Shown: positions 24,547-32,182 of the stretch, one piece after another | How the letters are laid out: the number at the start of each line of letters is the position of its first letter | Numbering within the stretch: position 1 is the stretch's first letter | Assembly (NCBI GenBank): GCA_009773645.1 | Contig: WSYB01000008.1 | Coordinates: forward strand, 1-64,000 | DNA from: Geobacteraceae bacterium | GTDB lineage: Bacteria; Desulfobacterota; Desulfuromonadia; Geobacterales; Geobacteraceae | Direction of reading: 5' to 3' | Length of the DNA stretch: 64,000 bases | Made by a program: the position numbers and the translations under genes | Notes under the pieces: model-generated | Database searches by the model: none | Seen by the model: only the letters and a program-made list of their open reading frames with translations | Told to the model about the DNA's origin: nothing

Positions 24547-24610
24547 CTGTCTCATGGAGACCCTGTAGGCTTTCCGTCCCGCCCTCGCGAGCGGTTTAGT
24601 ATTGTCGTGT
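24529..24610 (-). ncRNA. GEMM-Ib riboswitch (3',3'-cGAMP type)
   Basis: The minus-strand RNA reads ACACGACAATACTAAACC, then a GCGA tetraloop hairpin (GCTC/GGGC), GGGACGGAAAGCC, the P2 segment AGGGTCTCCATGAGACAG and CCGGGTTGCCGAAATATC. This is the GEMM fold with a GNRA tetraloop. The base three positions before the AAACC block is A rather than the G of c-di-GMP-I aptamers such as Vc2, which is the feature of Geobacter GEMM-Ib aptamers that prefer cGAMP. It lies ~110 bp upstream of the NHL/dockerin-like gene and is followed by an overlapping terminator. Confidence 0.88.
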
Positions 24611-24700
24611 ATCCCGTGTTATATATCTGTAACCATTAGGTTACTATTTTGCATCTTTTGCGTTTAAAAAATCAAGCTATTTCTTGCCTTCACTGCGGGC

Positions 24701-24739
24701 AAAAAAAGGGGCTGAATATCGTGGAAGATATTCAGCCCC
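24701..24739 (-). terminator. Strong terminator after the small lipoprotein gene
   Basis: A perfect 13-bp stem (24708-24720 with 24727-24739, six-base loop) is followed by seven T on the minus strand. Directly upstream sits GAGACAGCCGGG, identical to the end of the GEMM-Ib aptamer 190 bp away, so this terminator may descend from a riboswitch platform. Confidence 0.85.
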
Positions 24740-24777
24740 GGCTGTCTCGCAGAGAGTTTTTAGAAAAAGATTGGTAA

Positions 24778-25188
24778 CTACTTAAATGCCGGCAGCAGGG
24801 TTTTGAGCCGCCACTCCTTCTTGCCGTTTTCGCCACTGTAGACCCATTTCTGCACGTCTTCTGCGGTTTTCAGCGTCATCGACGGCGGGATATAGTAATC
24901 GAATTCCGCCTTCACGGTGGCTTCACCCTTTTCCGGGTCGCATTCCAGGCTCTTTACCCGGTAATCGGCCACCTTGACGTCCTTTGCCGCTGCAATCCGT
25001 TTTTGGAATTCGTCGCGGAGTGGTTTGTCGACAAAGACGATGGCCGCATTGTCGAACTCCTGCCAGCGGAGCATCCGGTTATATTCTTTTGTGCGTTTTT
25101 CACACTCCAGCCCGATGACGGCAAGGGAGCTGCAGGCGGCAAGTGCCAGCAGTAGCGGCGACAGCAGGGTTAATCTGGTAATAGACAT
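24778..25188 (-). CDS. Small lipoprotein of unknown function
   Basis: This 136-aa protein has a signal peptide ending in a lipobox (LAAC, Cys near residue 19). The mature part is charged, without a recognised domain, and ends RLKTLLPAFK. Two Cys (in GLECEK and SLECDP) might form a disulfide in the periplasm. The start codon overlaps the end of the homocysteine methyltransferase/MTHFR gene by 19 bp, so the two are translationally coupled, although a functional link is not obvious. I do not recognise a family beyond probable Geobacter-restricted lipoprotein. Confidence 0.75.
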   Translation of the reverse strand: MSITRLTLLSPLLLALAACSSLAVIGLECEKRTKEYNRMLRWQEFDNAAIVFVDKPLRDEFQKRIAAAKDVKVADYRVKSLECDPEKGEATVKAEFDYYIPPSMTLKTAEDVQKWVYSGENGKKEWRLKTLLPAFK

Positions 25189-27017
25189 GGTTCCCCCTTG
25201 ATGAAATGTACCAGCTCTGCGGCGATCCCATAGTTACCGAAGGGGGGTATGATGTAGAAACCGCCGACCCGGTCCCTGGTCTTTGCGATGAATTCCTTGG
25301 CGATGGTCACTCCCTCCCGTGCCCCCGCTTCCTTTTCCTTGCCGCGCATCCTTTGCCTGATCTCTTCCGGGATGTCGATCCCCGGCACCTCGTTATGGAG
25401 GAATTCGCAGTTCCTCTCGCTTACCACGGGCAAAATCCCCGGCAGCACGGGGATGCCGAGTCGGGCGGTCTTGGCCAGCATCTCTTCCAGGCGCGCTACA
25501 TCGTAGATGGGCTGGGTCTGGGCAAAGCTGGCGCCGCTAGCGACCTTTTTTTCGAGACGGCTTATCTGAGCCTCCATCCGCGGGGTATTGGGATTGAAGG
25601 CGCATCCGATGGTAAAACCGGTCCCGGCGCCGATGGGGTTCCCCAGACCGTTAACCCCGGCGTTGAGAGAGGCTAGGAGTTTGATCAGGCCGAACGAGTT
25701 CAGGTCGAATACCGATGAGGCGTCGGCATGTTCGCCGAGCCTGGCCGGATCACCGGTCACGGCGAGGATGGAGCGGATTCCCAGGAGGCTAGCCCCCATC
25801 AGGTCCGACTGGAGGCCGAGAAGGTTCCGGTCGCGGCAGGTGATATGGACGATCACCTCGATGCCGACCTCCCGCTGGATCAGACTTGCCAGGGCGATGT
25901 TCCCCATCCGCACGCGAGCCAGGGGGTTTTCCGCAAGGTTGATGGCGTCCGCCCCGGCTTCCTTGAGTACCCGGCTGCCGGTCAGCACCTTGCCGCAATC
26001 GAGTCCACGGGGGGGATCGAGCTCCACGGTAACGATCTTCTCCCTCCCCCATGGGGACAGGAACCCCCTGCTATCGACCGCCGGTTCCTGACGTTCCGCC
26101 GGGAACGTAACCTGCGCCGTTGAAAGCCGTGAGGTGGGTTTCATCCCCTTGAGCCTTTCGGCCATGCGCCTGATGTGGTCGGGCGTGGTGCCGCAGCAGC
26201 CGCCGATGAGAGTTGCCCCGGCTGCAGCCATTTCGAGGGCCATGCCGGCGAAGTATTCGGGGGTGGCGCGGTAGATGTAGCGGCCTTCCACATACTCGGG
26301 AAAGCCGCTATTGGCAAAGGCGGCCAGCGGCATTTCTGTAACGGCCGCCATCCGCCTGATGTTCCGCAGTATTTCCAGAGGCCCTGCGCCGCAGTTTGCC
26401 CCGATCACATCGGCCCCGGCTGCTGCCAGCTCCACGGCCACCCTTTCGGCTTCGGCGCCCCCTGCGGTGCGCCCCCCTTCCAGAAACGCCATGCTGGCCA
26501 ACACCGGCAGTCCCGTTTCTCGTGCAGCCGTCAGGGCGATCCTGACCTGTTCCAGGTCGGAAAAGGTCTCCAGGATGAAGAGGTTCACCCCTCCATCCGC
26601 CAGAGCGCCGCACTGTTCCCGGTAGATCTCCCGTATTTCCGTCGCGGAGAGCTCCTTCTCCTCCCCTTTGATTCTGACGAGAGGGCCGACGGAGCCGGCC
26701 ACAAACAGTTCATGGCCGTTCTTAACGCCTGCCACGGCCCGGCGGGCCAGTTCCGCCCCCCGCCGGTTTATGTCGCGCACCTTTCTGTCGAGCCCGATGG
26801 CCTGCAGCTTGGTGTAATTGGCCCCGAAGGTGTTGGTTTCAATCACCTGCGCCCCGGCCGCGATGTATTCGCCGTGGAGTTCCATCACCAGTTCAGGCCG
26901 GACCAGGTTCAGGTGCTCGAAGTTGGCATCGAGCCCTACCCCCTTGTTGTAGAGCATGGTGCCGATGGCGCCGTCACCGACCAGCACCTCGTTTTTCATT
27001 CTGTCGAGAAAGTTCAT
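25170..27017 (-). CDS. Bifunctional homocysteine S-methyltransferase / 5,10-methylene-THF reductase
   Basis: This protein is 615 aa. Residues ~1-295 form a homocysteine methyltransferase barrel (GDGAIGTMLYNKG; zinc ligands in GANCGAGP and in GGCCGTTPDHI near 283). Residues ~320-615 are a MetF-like methylene-THF reductase (VTVELDPPRGLD, NPLARVRMGN, AVTGDPARLGEHADA, GCAFNP). Together they could make methyl-THF and pass methyl to homocysteine for methionine synthesis. No cobalamin-binding domain is attached. ATG at 27017 is preceded by GGAG; an earlier ATG at 27140 has no support. Fusion proteins of this order are known in several anaerobes. No SAM riboswitch was seen upstream. Confidence 0.9.
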   Translation of the reverse strand: MNFLDRMKNEVLVGDGAIGTMLYNKGVGLDANFEHLNLVRPELVMELHGEYIAAGAQVIETNTFGANYTKLQAIGLDRKVRDINRRGAELARRAVAGVKNGHELFVAGSVGPLVRIKGEEKELSATEIREIYREQCGALADGGVNLFILETFSDLEQVRIALTAARETGLPVLASMAFLEGGRTAGGAEAERVAVELAAAGADVIGANCGAGPLEILRNIRRMAAVTEMPLAAFANSGFPEYVEGRYIYRATPEYFAGMALEMAAAGATLIGGCCGTTPDHIRRMAERLKGMKPTSRLSTAQVTFPAERQEPAVDSRGFLSPWGREKIVTVELDPPRGLDCGKVLTGSRVLKEAGADAINLAENPLARVRMGNIALASLIQREVGIEVIVHITCRDRNLLGLQSDLMGASLLGIRSILAVTGDPARLGEHADASSVFDLNSFGLIKLLASLNAGVNGLGNPIGAGTGFTIGCAFNPNTPRMEAQISRLEKKVASGASFAQTQPIYDVARLEEMLAKTARLGIPVLPGILPVVSERNCEFLHNEVPGIDIPEEIRQRMRGKEKEAGAREGVTIAKEFIAKTRDRVGGFYIIPPFGNYGIAAELVHFIKGEPCLLPD

Positions 27018-27244
27018 CTGACTGCTCCTGCAATAACCTTTTACCGTAGAGTATCCTCGTAGAGCCAAAGGACGCGGATTAACGTGGAAAATACTCTTCC
27101 CAGAGTCTCCCATCATAAAGGAAGGAGGGGTATGGTGCAACGGTAAAAAACGTTTTCCCTCGGGTCTTGCCGTGGTTTTGCTGGCATTTTTGCTTCGCTC
27201 CGGCTACAATGCCCGGCGATAAAGAGAAGGAGGGAACAACTGCG

Positions 27245-27844
27245 ATGCACGAAGCGATCAACTGGCTGGTGACCACCATCGGCGCCATGGGGTACCCCGG
27301 CATTTTTCTTCTGATGGCCATGGAGAGTTCGGTCATCCCCATCCCCAGCGAACTGGTGATGCCGCCGGCCGGATATCTCGCCCACCAGGGGGAGATGAAC
27401 CTCTGGGTCGCCATCCTCTGCGGCACCGTGGGGAGTCTTGTCGGCGCCTACGCCAATTACTTCGCCGCCCATTACCTGGGACGGCCGCTCATCCTGAAGT
27501 ACGGTAAATATGTCTGGATCACCGAAGAGAAGTTTGCGAAGGTGGAGACCTTCTTCCACAAGCATGGCGAAATATCAACCTTCATCGGCCGGCTCCTCCC
27601 GGTAATCCGTCACCTCATCTCCCTCCCGGCGGGGCTCGCGGGGATGCACCACTGGAAGTTCTCCCTTTACACCCTGCTCGGCGCCGGGATCTGGTGCACG
27701 GTGCTTACCTGGATCGGCTACTTCATCGGCCGCGAACAGGCGCTCATCATGAAGTATTCCCACCAGGCGGTGGTAGGGGTGGTGATCTTCAGCGCCGGAT
27801 TGATTGCGGCCTATGTCTGGCGGCACAAGAGGAAAAATTTGTAG
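27245..27844 (+). CDS. DedA-family membrane protein
   Basis: This 199-aa protein has about five hydrophobic segments. It carries the DedA features ESSVIPIPSELVMPPAGYLA near residue 25 and FIGRLLPVIRHLISLPAGLAGM near 120, with the Arg and Gly residues essential in this family. DedA proteins are thought to be lipid scramblases or flippases (undecaprenyl phosphate or phospholipid) in the inner membrane. ATG at 27245 has GAAGGAGGG upstream; a longer frame from 27167 lacks such a site. It is divergent from the methionine gene. Confidence 0.9.
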   Translation: MHEAINWLVTTIGAMGYPGIFLLMAMESSVIPIPSELVMPPAGYLAHQGEMNLWVAILCGTVGSLVGAYANYFAAHYLGRPLILKYGKYVWITEEKFAKVETFFHKHGEISTFIGRLLPVIRHLISLPAGLAGMHHWKFSLYTLLGAGIWCTVLTWIGYFIGREQALIMKYSHQAVVGVVIFSAGLIAAYVWRHKRKNL

Positions 27845-27859
27845 CTCTTTGGGGCGAAA

Positions 27860-27895
27860 TCAAAGCCCCGTGTCAATGAAAACGGCCCGCTTCAT
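27860..27895 (-). pseudogene. Stub of a PIN-domain (VapC-like) toxin
   Basis: The ATG overlaps the antitoxin stop in the ATGA arrangement usual for toxin-antitoxin pairs. The reading MKRAVFIDTGL is the start of a PIN domain (the Asp in FIDT is the first acidic ligand), but a TGA ends it after 11 codons. The DNA downstream is the end of the DedA gene, so the rest of the toxin has been deleted. Confidence 0.6.
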
Positions 27896-28137
27896 TTGTG
27901 CTTCTCCACCAGATAATCTGCGTACTCCTCTTTACGGCGGCCGGCCCGTTCCGGGGTCACCAGGCCGGAGAGTTCAGCGACGAGGGGGGTGATTTCCTCG
28001 GCCGGTGGAGCGGGATGGGTAATCTGGCGGAGATAGTTCTCCACCAGCTTCGACAGGCTCTTGTGCTGCCGCCGGGAAAATTCCTTTGCCTGTTCAATGA
28101 CTTCCTTCTCAATGCTCAAGGTCAGTTTGGATTGCAT
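27892..28137 (-). CDS. Orphan DUF6364-like antitoxin
   Basis: This 81-aa protein has a ribbon-helix-helix-like N-terminus (SKLTLSIEKEVIEQAKEFSRRQHKSLSKLVENYL) and an acidic, charged C-terminal part (PERAGRRKEEYADYLVEKHK). It looks like antitoxins paired with PIN toxins. Here the toxin is reduced to an 11-codon stub that overlaps its stop codon. The antitoxin reading frame is intact. It could persist as a protective antidote, or simply not yet have decayed. Confidence 0.75.
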   Translation of the reverse strand: MQSKLTLSIEKEVIEQAKEFSRRQHKSLSKLVENYLRQITHPAPPAEEITPLVAELSGLVTPERAGRRKEEYADYLVEKHK

Positions 28138-28227
28138 GGCTATCCTCTTTTATCTGTACAATACGTAAAATCAAGTTGCTTTCTCACCGAGTCAGTCAAT
28201 AAGTTAATAATGTTCCCTTGATTGTCC

Positions 28228-28532
28228 TTAATTGTCGTCTTCCACAATTCCGTTTTCTTCCTTTATTGGCCCATATGGCTCCTCTTTTTCTGCTACCATC
28301 GCCGCCTCATAGATGGTTTCCGGTGCTATGTCCACGCCGCCGGGCCAGCAAAGCACGCCGAGCTCGGTGTTCAGCGAAACCGAGTTGAAATACTCCATGT
28401 CTGCAAAGCGGGTAAATACCCCGCCACGCCGGGCATAGGACGAAGGTCAACCATTCCCTTTTGCCCGTTTTCGAATTCCAGTTCCAGCCGGTATCCGTCC
28501 AGCTTCTTGAAGCCCGTAATGTCATACCGCAT
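28228..28532 (-). pseudogene. Frameshifted DUF2442 gene
   Basis: From ATG at 28532 the frame reads MRYDITGFKKLDGYRLELEF and VDLRPMPGVAG, then leaves the family pattern. The next frame continues GGVFTRFADMEYFNSVSLN, GVLCWPGGVDIAPETIYEAA to a stop at 28228. Together they form one DUF2442 domain (often paired with DUF4160 proteins). The span of 305 bp is not a multiple of three, and the shift lies near 28430-28440 in a GGCGGGG run. It may be a true mutation or a sequencing error. Confidence 0.7.
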
Positions 28533-28596
28533 GATCTGACTTCCTATTTAAAGAGGGCAGATACGCCTATCTTTTCTTATACGCTCAACTACAAAT

Positions 28597-29679
28597 CTAA
28601 GCTGCCCACCTCAAACGTCGCTTGAGATCATTGCAATGGGTATGGGGCAAATAGCCGTCGTGCTGGAGTCTTCCAACTAGAATTCCAGGAGCAATACCGA
28701 TTTCCGCGGCAAAGTTTTCGATAGCTTTCTTGCTTAATCTGGTTGACTGAACGAAGGGCCGCAATCTTTTTGCCGGGAGTAACGTCTCGGCAGCAAAACC
28801 GTTCGCTTCCTGCTCTTTATCGTTCTTGCTGTTATCTTCAATGAAAAAATCTTTTTTCCCGTGCAAAAGGATATGCCCCGCTTCGTGAAAAAAGCTGAAC
28901 CATAGATGGTCATCGCTCTTGTAGCGCAAGCTGAGCTGGATGACGGCCTTTGTCGGGGTCAACCACCACGTTGCACCGCTGGCCCGCATTTGCGGCAGCT
29001 CCGGAACAAAGACCACAGCAACGCCCGCTTCGGCGCAGAGCCGTTTGACTTCCGACTGGAAAATCTCGGGCGACTCCATGGTAAGCCGGCGGATTTCGGA
29101 AAGAGCCGCCCTGAATTTCCCTGCATCAAAAGGCTTGCAGACAATTCCCCTGGCCGACAATTCCCCTCTGCGCAACCACGCCGAGACAGCCCCAGGCTCA
29201 CTTGCGAAAACGGGTGACTTGCGATAGTCCACCTCTGCGCCGAGCCACATCTCCCGCCAGCTTTCCGGCGAAGCAACCCCGAAATAGTTCAATACTTCCT
29301 GAAGTTGCTGAACCTTATCCTTGAAAGGTCTTATCCAGCCGAGCTTGACAAGAGCCTTGACGGGAATCTCGTCAAGCCAGGTGACGTGGGCTTGCAGACG
29401 CTCCTGCTCGGCAATGCGGGCAAGGGTCTCGCGGTAGTTGTTTTCCAGGTTGTTCCAGAACCGCGCGGGAACGCCCAGCACCCGCTCCAGTTGCAGGGCG
29501 GTTTCGGGGGTGATCGGGGCCTTTCCCTTGATAATTTCGTTGATGGTCTTTTTCGGCCTGCCGGTCCGCTCCGCAAGTTCCGCCTGCGACATGCCGAGCG
29601 CCTCGATGGTGTCGAGGAGCGACTCACCGGGCGGGACTGCATAATCGGGTACAAACTGATTTGTCATTGTGCTACTCAT
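28597..29679 (-). CDS. HigA-type antitoxin with ImmA/IrrE peptidase domain
   Basis: This 360-aa protein has an N-terminal XRE helix-turn-helix of HigA type (residues ~15-80; MSQAELAERTGRPKKTINEI, then TPETALQLERVLGVPARFW). The C-terminal ImmA/IrrE-like zinc peptidase has its HEXXH-type motif in FFHEAGHILLHG near residue 265. The ATG at 29679 overlaps the toxin stop by 8 bp and has GAGG upstream. Such proteins neutralise the HigB toxin and repress the operon; the peptidase may take part in activation. The order toxin then antitoxin is typical for higBA. Confidence 0.85.
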   Translation of the reverse strand: MSSTMTNQFVPDYAVPPGESLLDTIEALGMSQAELAERTGRPKKTINEIIKGKAPITPETALQLERVLGVPARFWNNLENNYRETLARIAEQERLQAHVTWLDEIPVKALVKLGWIRPFKDKVQQLQEVLNYFGVASPESWREMWLGAEVDYRKSPVFASEPGAVSAWLRRGELSARGIVCKPFDAGKFRAALSEIRRLTMESPEIFQSEVKRLCAEAGVAVVFVPELPQMRASGATWWLTPTKAVIQLSLRYKSDDHLWFSFFHEAGHILLHGKKDFFIEDNSKNDKEQEANGFAAETLLPAKRLRPFVQSTRLSKKAIENFAAEIGIAPGILVGRLQHDGYLPHTHCNDLKRRLRWAA

Positions 29680-30010
29680 GGGTGTCCTCAATTCCTAGAA
29701 TTCTGATTGTTGTGACCTTTGTCCAGTCGAGCCCTCCATCCGGTTTGGTCGGTATCGGTTCATCGGCGGGTTCGAAAATGAGGCGAAAGGGGTGGTCGAG
29801 GTCCACGGAAAGTGTCCCCTTGCGGTTGCCGTGCAGTTCATGGCAGCGGGCCTGGGGGAGTCTGAAGATATCTTCCATAACGGTGGCGGCGCGAAGCTCG
29901 AAAAGTCGCTTTTGCAGAAGCTTTGCACGATGCGGACCGTGCCTTTTCACCATCTGCTTTGACTCGTTAAACTCTTTTTCCAGCTTGGCTGTTTTGAATA
30001 ATATAACCAT
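29672..30010 (-). CDS. HigB/RelE-like toxin
   Basis: This 112-aa basic protein resembles RelE/ParE-superfamily toxins of the plasmid maintenance (killer) type: KLEKEFNESKQMVKRHGPHRAKLLQKRLFELRAA, then CHELHGNRKGTLSVDLDHPFRLIFEP. These are predicted ribosome-dependent mRNA interferases. It is the first gene of a pair with the HigA-type antitoxin, whose start overlaps its stop. The reading frame is intact, unlike the neighbouring antitoxin and restriction loci. Confidence 0.8.
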   Translation of the reverse strand: MVILFKTAKLEKEFNESKQMVKRHGPHRAKLLQKRLFELRAATVMEDIFRLPQARCHELHGNRKGTLSVDLDHPFRLIFEPADEPIPTKPDGGLDWTKVTTIRILGIEDTHE

Positions 30011-30135
30011 GTTTTTGGAAGAAAGTCAATTTTATTAACTAAAAAGGTTAATCGAATTACCTAAATTCATCAGGGTTTTCGGCGGCAAGTGGCAGGGTGC
30101 GTTGCTTATCGGAAGAAGCGGCCCAATCTTCTGTC

Positions 30136-30657
30136 TTACTCCACCCACACCGCATCCCATAAGGGATAATACCATATCCGTTGCACAATGCCGGCCCGCA
30201 CCGGATTCATGACCATATAACGGGCAACGGACCGGAGATCCTCATCCCGACGCAGTGCACGGTCATGAAAACCTTTCTGCCATACCCGTCCCAAACGCAT
30301 TGTAGGAGCGGCTTCATCCGCGATGGTGTGGGAGGCTATCATGCCTGAAAACGCTCCTTCGTGAAGATGATTAATCTGATATGCTGCTGCCCCTTTGACC
30401 CTGCCGATTAATTCGGACAATGAACACTGCCCCATAAGCGCAAACAACCAATGGAAATGGTCCGGCATTACCACGAAAGCAAGGCTTTCCACATCGCCGA
30501 TTTCTGCATGATGCTGCATCGTCCTGACCAGCACGCGTCCCCACCGGAAATCGGCAAAATAAGGCTTTCGGTCAAGCGTTACGCTGGTTACGAGGTATAT
30601 CTGTCCGTCTAATGATACCCTTCCCTTACGCAAGTCTTTACCGTGTGGCTTCAACAC
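30136..30657 (-). CDS. REP-associated tyrosine transposase (RayT/TnpA_REP)
   Basis: This 173-aa Y1-type HUH nuclease has the HUH motif in MPDHFHWLFAL near residue 65 and the nearby Tyr in AAYQINHLHEG near residue 92. It ends with GRVWQKGFHDRALRRDEDL...YMVMNPVRAG typical of the REP-associated class. Such proteins cut REP palindromes, which are present immediately upstream (30671-30801). A stretch in the middle (IADEAAPTM, bases 30300-30325) is itself written by a REP-like half-site, so a REP copy seems to have entered the gene in frame. It is likely of IS200/IS605 origin but domesticated. Confidence 0.85.
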   Translation of the reverse strand: MLKPHGKDLRKGRVSLDGQIYLVTSVTLDRKPYFADFRWGRVLVRTMQHHAEIGDVESLAFVVMPDHFHWLFALMGQCSLSELIGRVKGAAAYQINHLHEGAFSGMIASHTIADEAAPTMRLGRVWQKGFHDRALRRDEDLRSVARYMVMNPVRAGIVQRIWYYPLWDAVWVE

Positions 30658-30670
30658 GTCCAGAACCTCT

Positions 30671-30801
30671 TGTAGGAGCGCTTAAGGCGCGATTTCATAC
30701 ACCAATCGCGGGCAAAGGCCGCTCCTATGCGAATTATTGACCCGGCACCTCGTAGGAGCGGGCTTTGCCCGCGATAATCGCGCCTTAAGGCGCTCCTACG
30801 C
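30671..30801. repeat. REP palindrome pair (BIME-like)
   Basis: Two palindromic units, 30671-30730 and 30751-30801, each begin TGTAGGAGCG or CGTAGGAGCG and end CGCTCCTA. The first contains CTTAAGGCGCGA and TCGCGGGCAAAGGCC. The second has the same two halves in the opposite order. They lie 13 bp upstream of the transposase that probably processes them. Confidence 0.85.
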
Positions 30802-30825
30802 AAGCAATTCCTTGGATTGCCGGTG

Positions 30826-32007
30826 TCATGCTTTTCCTTCCACCACCGCAATTTCCTCCTCCGTCAGCCCGTACAACTCGTATACCAGTCGGTCGGTCTG
30901 CCGGTCGGTGGCGTCAATCTGCCGCTGGATAAGAGTCTGGTCGTGGCCGGTTTTGGCCTTCGGGAGTTGCTTTTGAAGGTCGAGCATCTGCTCCACAAGC
31001 TGCACCATACGGTCGTGACTAGCTTTTTCAGTGAGGTTTGAGAAGTCGATGGGGCGGATGGGGAGCTGTTCTACATGCTGTTTCTTGACTTCCGCCAGAG
31101 CTTCGCCTTTTTCGGGATTCATCATTGAATAGACGAAATCCATGAGTTTTGAATTCAACAAGCCAAGAACGTATTGCAGGCAATAGCTTTTTATGTTTGG
31201 CAGGAGAATATGGAGATTGTTTCGAGCAACAAAACCGCTTTCAACGAGGGTTGCGATTATAGAATCGCCTGTTTGACGAACCATGATTTTCTGCGGAGCT
31301 TGAAAAATGGCTGCATCGCGCGGAGCTGCCAGCCATGGGCCATATTGAATCCAGTAATTATTATCCCAGAGAATTTTGTAGCGATGAATGAGGCTGCCTC
31401 GCAAGAGTGGCGACCAAGAATTGTCTGGAGCGGTGCCTTCACAAACAAAGGGTTTATCCTTCATTACCTGCTCGGTCTGAGGCGGAGTTCCTTTTCCCTT
31501 TTCGAATGGCTTTACCCCATTAAAAAACATTGCAGATTGTCGAAAGCTGAACTGAAGACGACGTGATTTGCCGGTAGAGATTTTGAGCCTTAGAATTCGC
31601 CACTATGTTTATCGGATCGCCATTCTTGGAAATGCCGTTCCAATCAAGTTCGTGGCAACTATATCTCGGCCATTTTTTACGTAAACCGATACAGATACAG
31701 GTTCCTTTGTTTTTGGAGAGCGCTTTTCAAATACCAGAACGTGTGTATCTACTACCGCACGAAAGACCTTTCCTGGCAGATGCAGCATGTTCTGCCAATA
31801 GTAATGATTGGTCATATATTGTCTAATTTTCCCTTTGTACGCCTCGGCATTGCCCTCGCAGTTGTTCACGTCCCAGCCCAGTGCCTCGAAGAAGGGGTCA
31901 AGGAACTCGCGCCTTACCTGGGTCTCGTTGTACGAGCCCGATTTGTAGGCATCCAGGTTGCGCTCGAAACGTTCGATGAGGTCGAGGACGGCTTGGGGGG
32001 CGGGCAT
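30826..32007 (-). pseudogene. Decayed type IIG restriction-modification gene (Eco57I/TaqI-like)
   Basis: The N-terminal part from ATG at 32007 (MPAPQAVLDLIERFERNLDA, LDPFFEALGWDV) is the normal start of a ~1000-aa fused restriction/methyltransferase. After EGNAEAYK the sequence jumps to KIRQYMTNHYYWQNMLHLPGKVF, normally far downstream, so the nuclease core and the methyltransferase NPPY motif are gone. After AFPRMAIR the frame meets stops (near 31600). From ~31550 to 30826 another stretch encodes the intact C-terminal specificity region (FFNGVKPFEKGKGTPPQT ... NLHILLPNIKSYCLQYVLGLLNSKLMDF). Neither piece can be catalytically active. Confidence 0.8.
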
Positions 32008-32024
32008 GCGGGCCTCCTGGCTAC

Positions 32025-32081
32025 GTAGGGGCAACCCCGTGTGGTTGCCCTGTTTGGGCGGACACGCAGGCCCGCCCCTAC
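32025..32081. repeat. GTAGGGGC-type palindromic repeat
   Basis: It starts GTAGGGGCAACCCC and ends GGCCCGCCCCTAC. The inner halves TGGTTGCCC and GGGCGGAC are also near complementary. It belongs to the same family as 8890, 53691 and 56941. Confidence 0.65.
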
Positions 32082-32120
32082 AAGTTCCACAAATTAGCAG
32101 AAACACCCCAGTTTTCTAAC

Positions 32121-32154
32121 AAAAAAGCCCCGGAGATTCGGCAATCTTCCGGGG
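32121..32154 (-). terminator. Terminator after transaldolase
   Basis: On the minus strand the stem CCCCGG/CCGGGG, extended by an AT-rich part (GAT/ATC), is followed by six T. It lies 29 bp beyond the transaldolase stop. Confidence 0.75.
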
Positions 32155-32182
32155 ATTTACTGTTCGAGGCCGTAGCGAGCTT

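Noticed and set aside
27849-27871. GGGGC/GCCCC hairpin after dedA as a terminator
   Set aside because: The stem is only five bases with a nine-base loop and no T-tract, and it overlaps the toxin stub.
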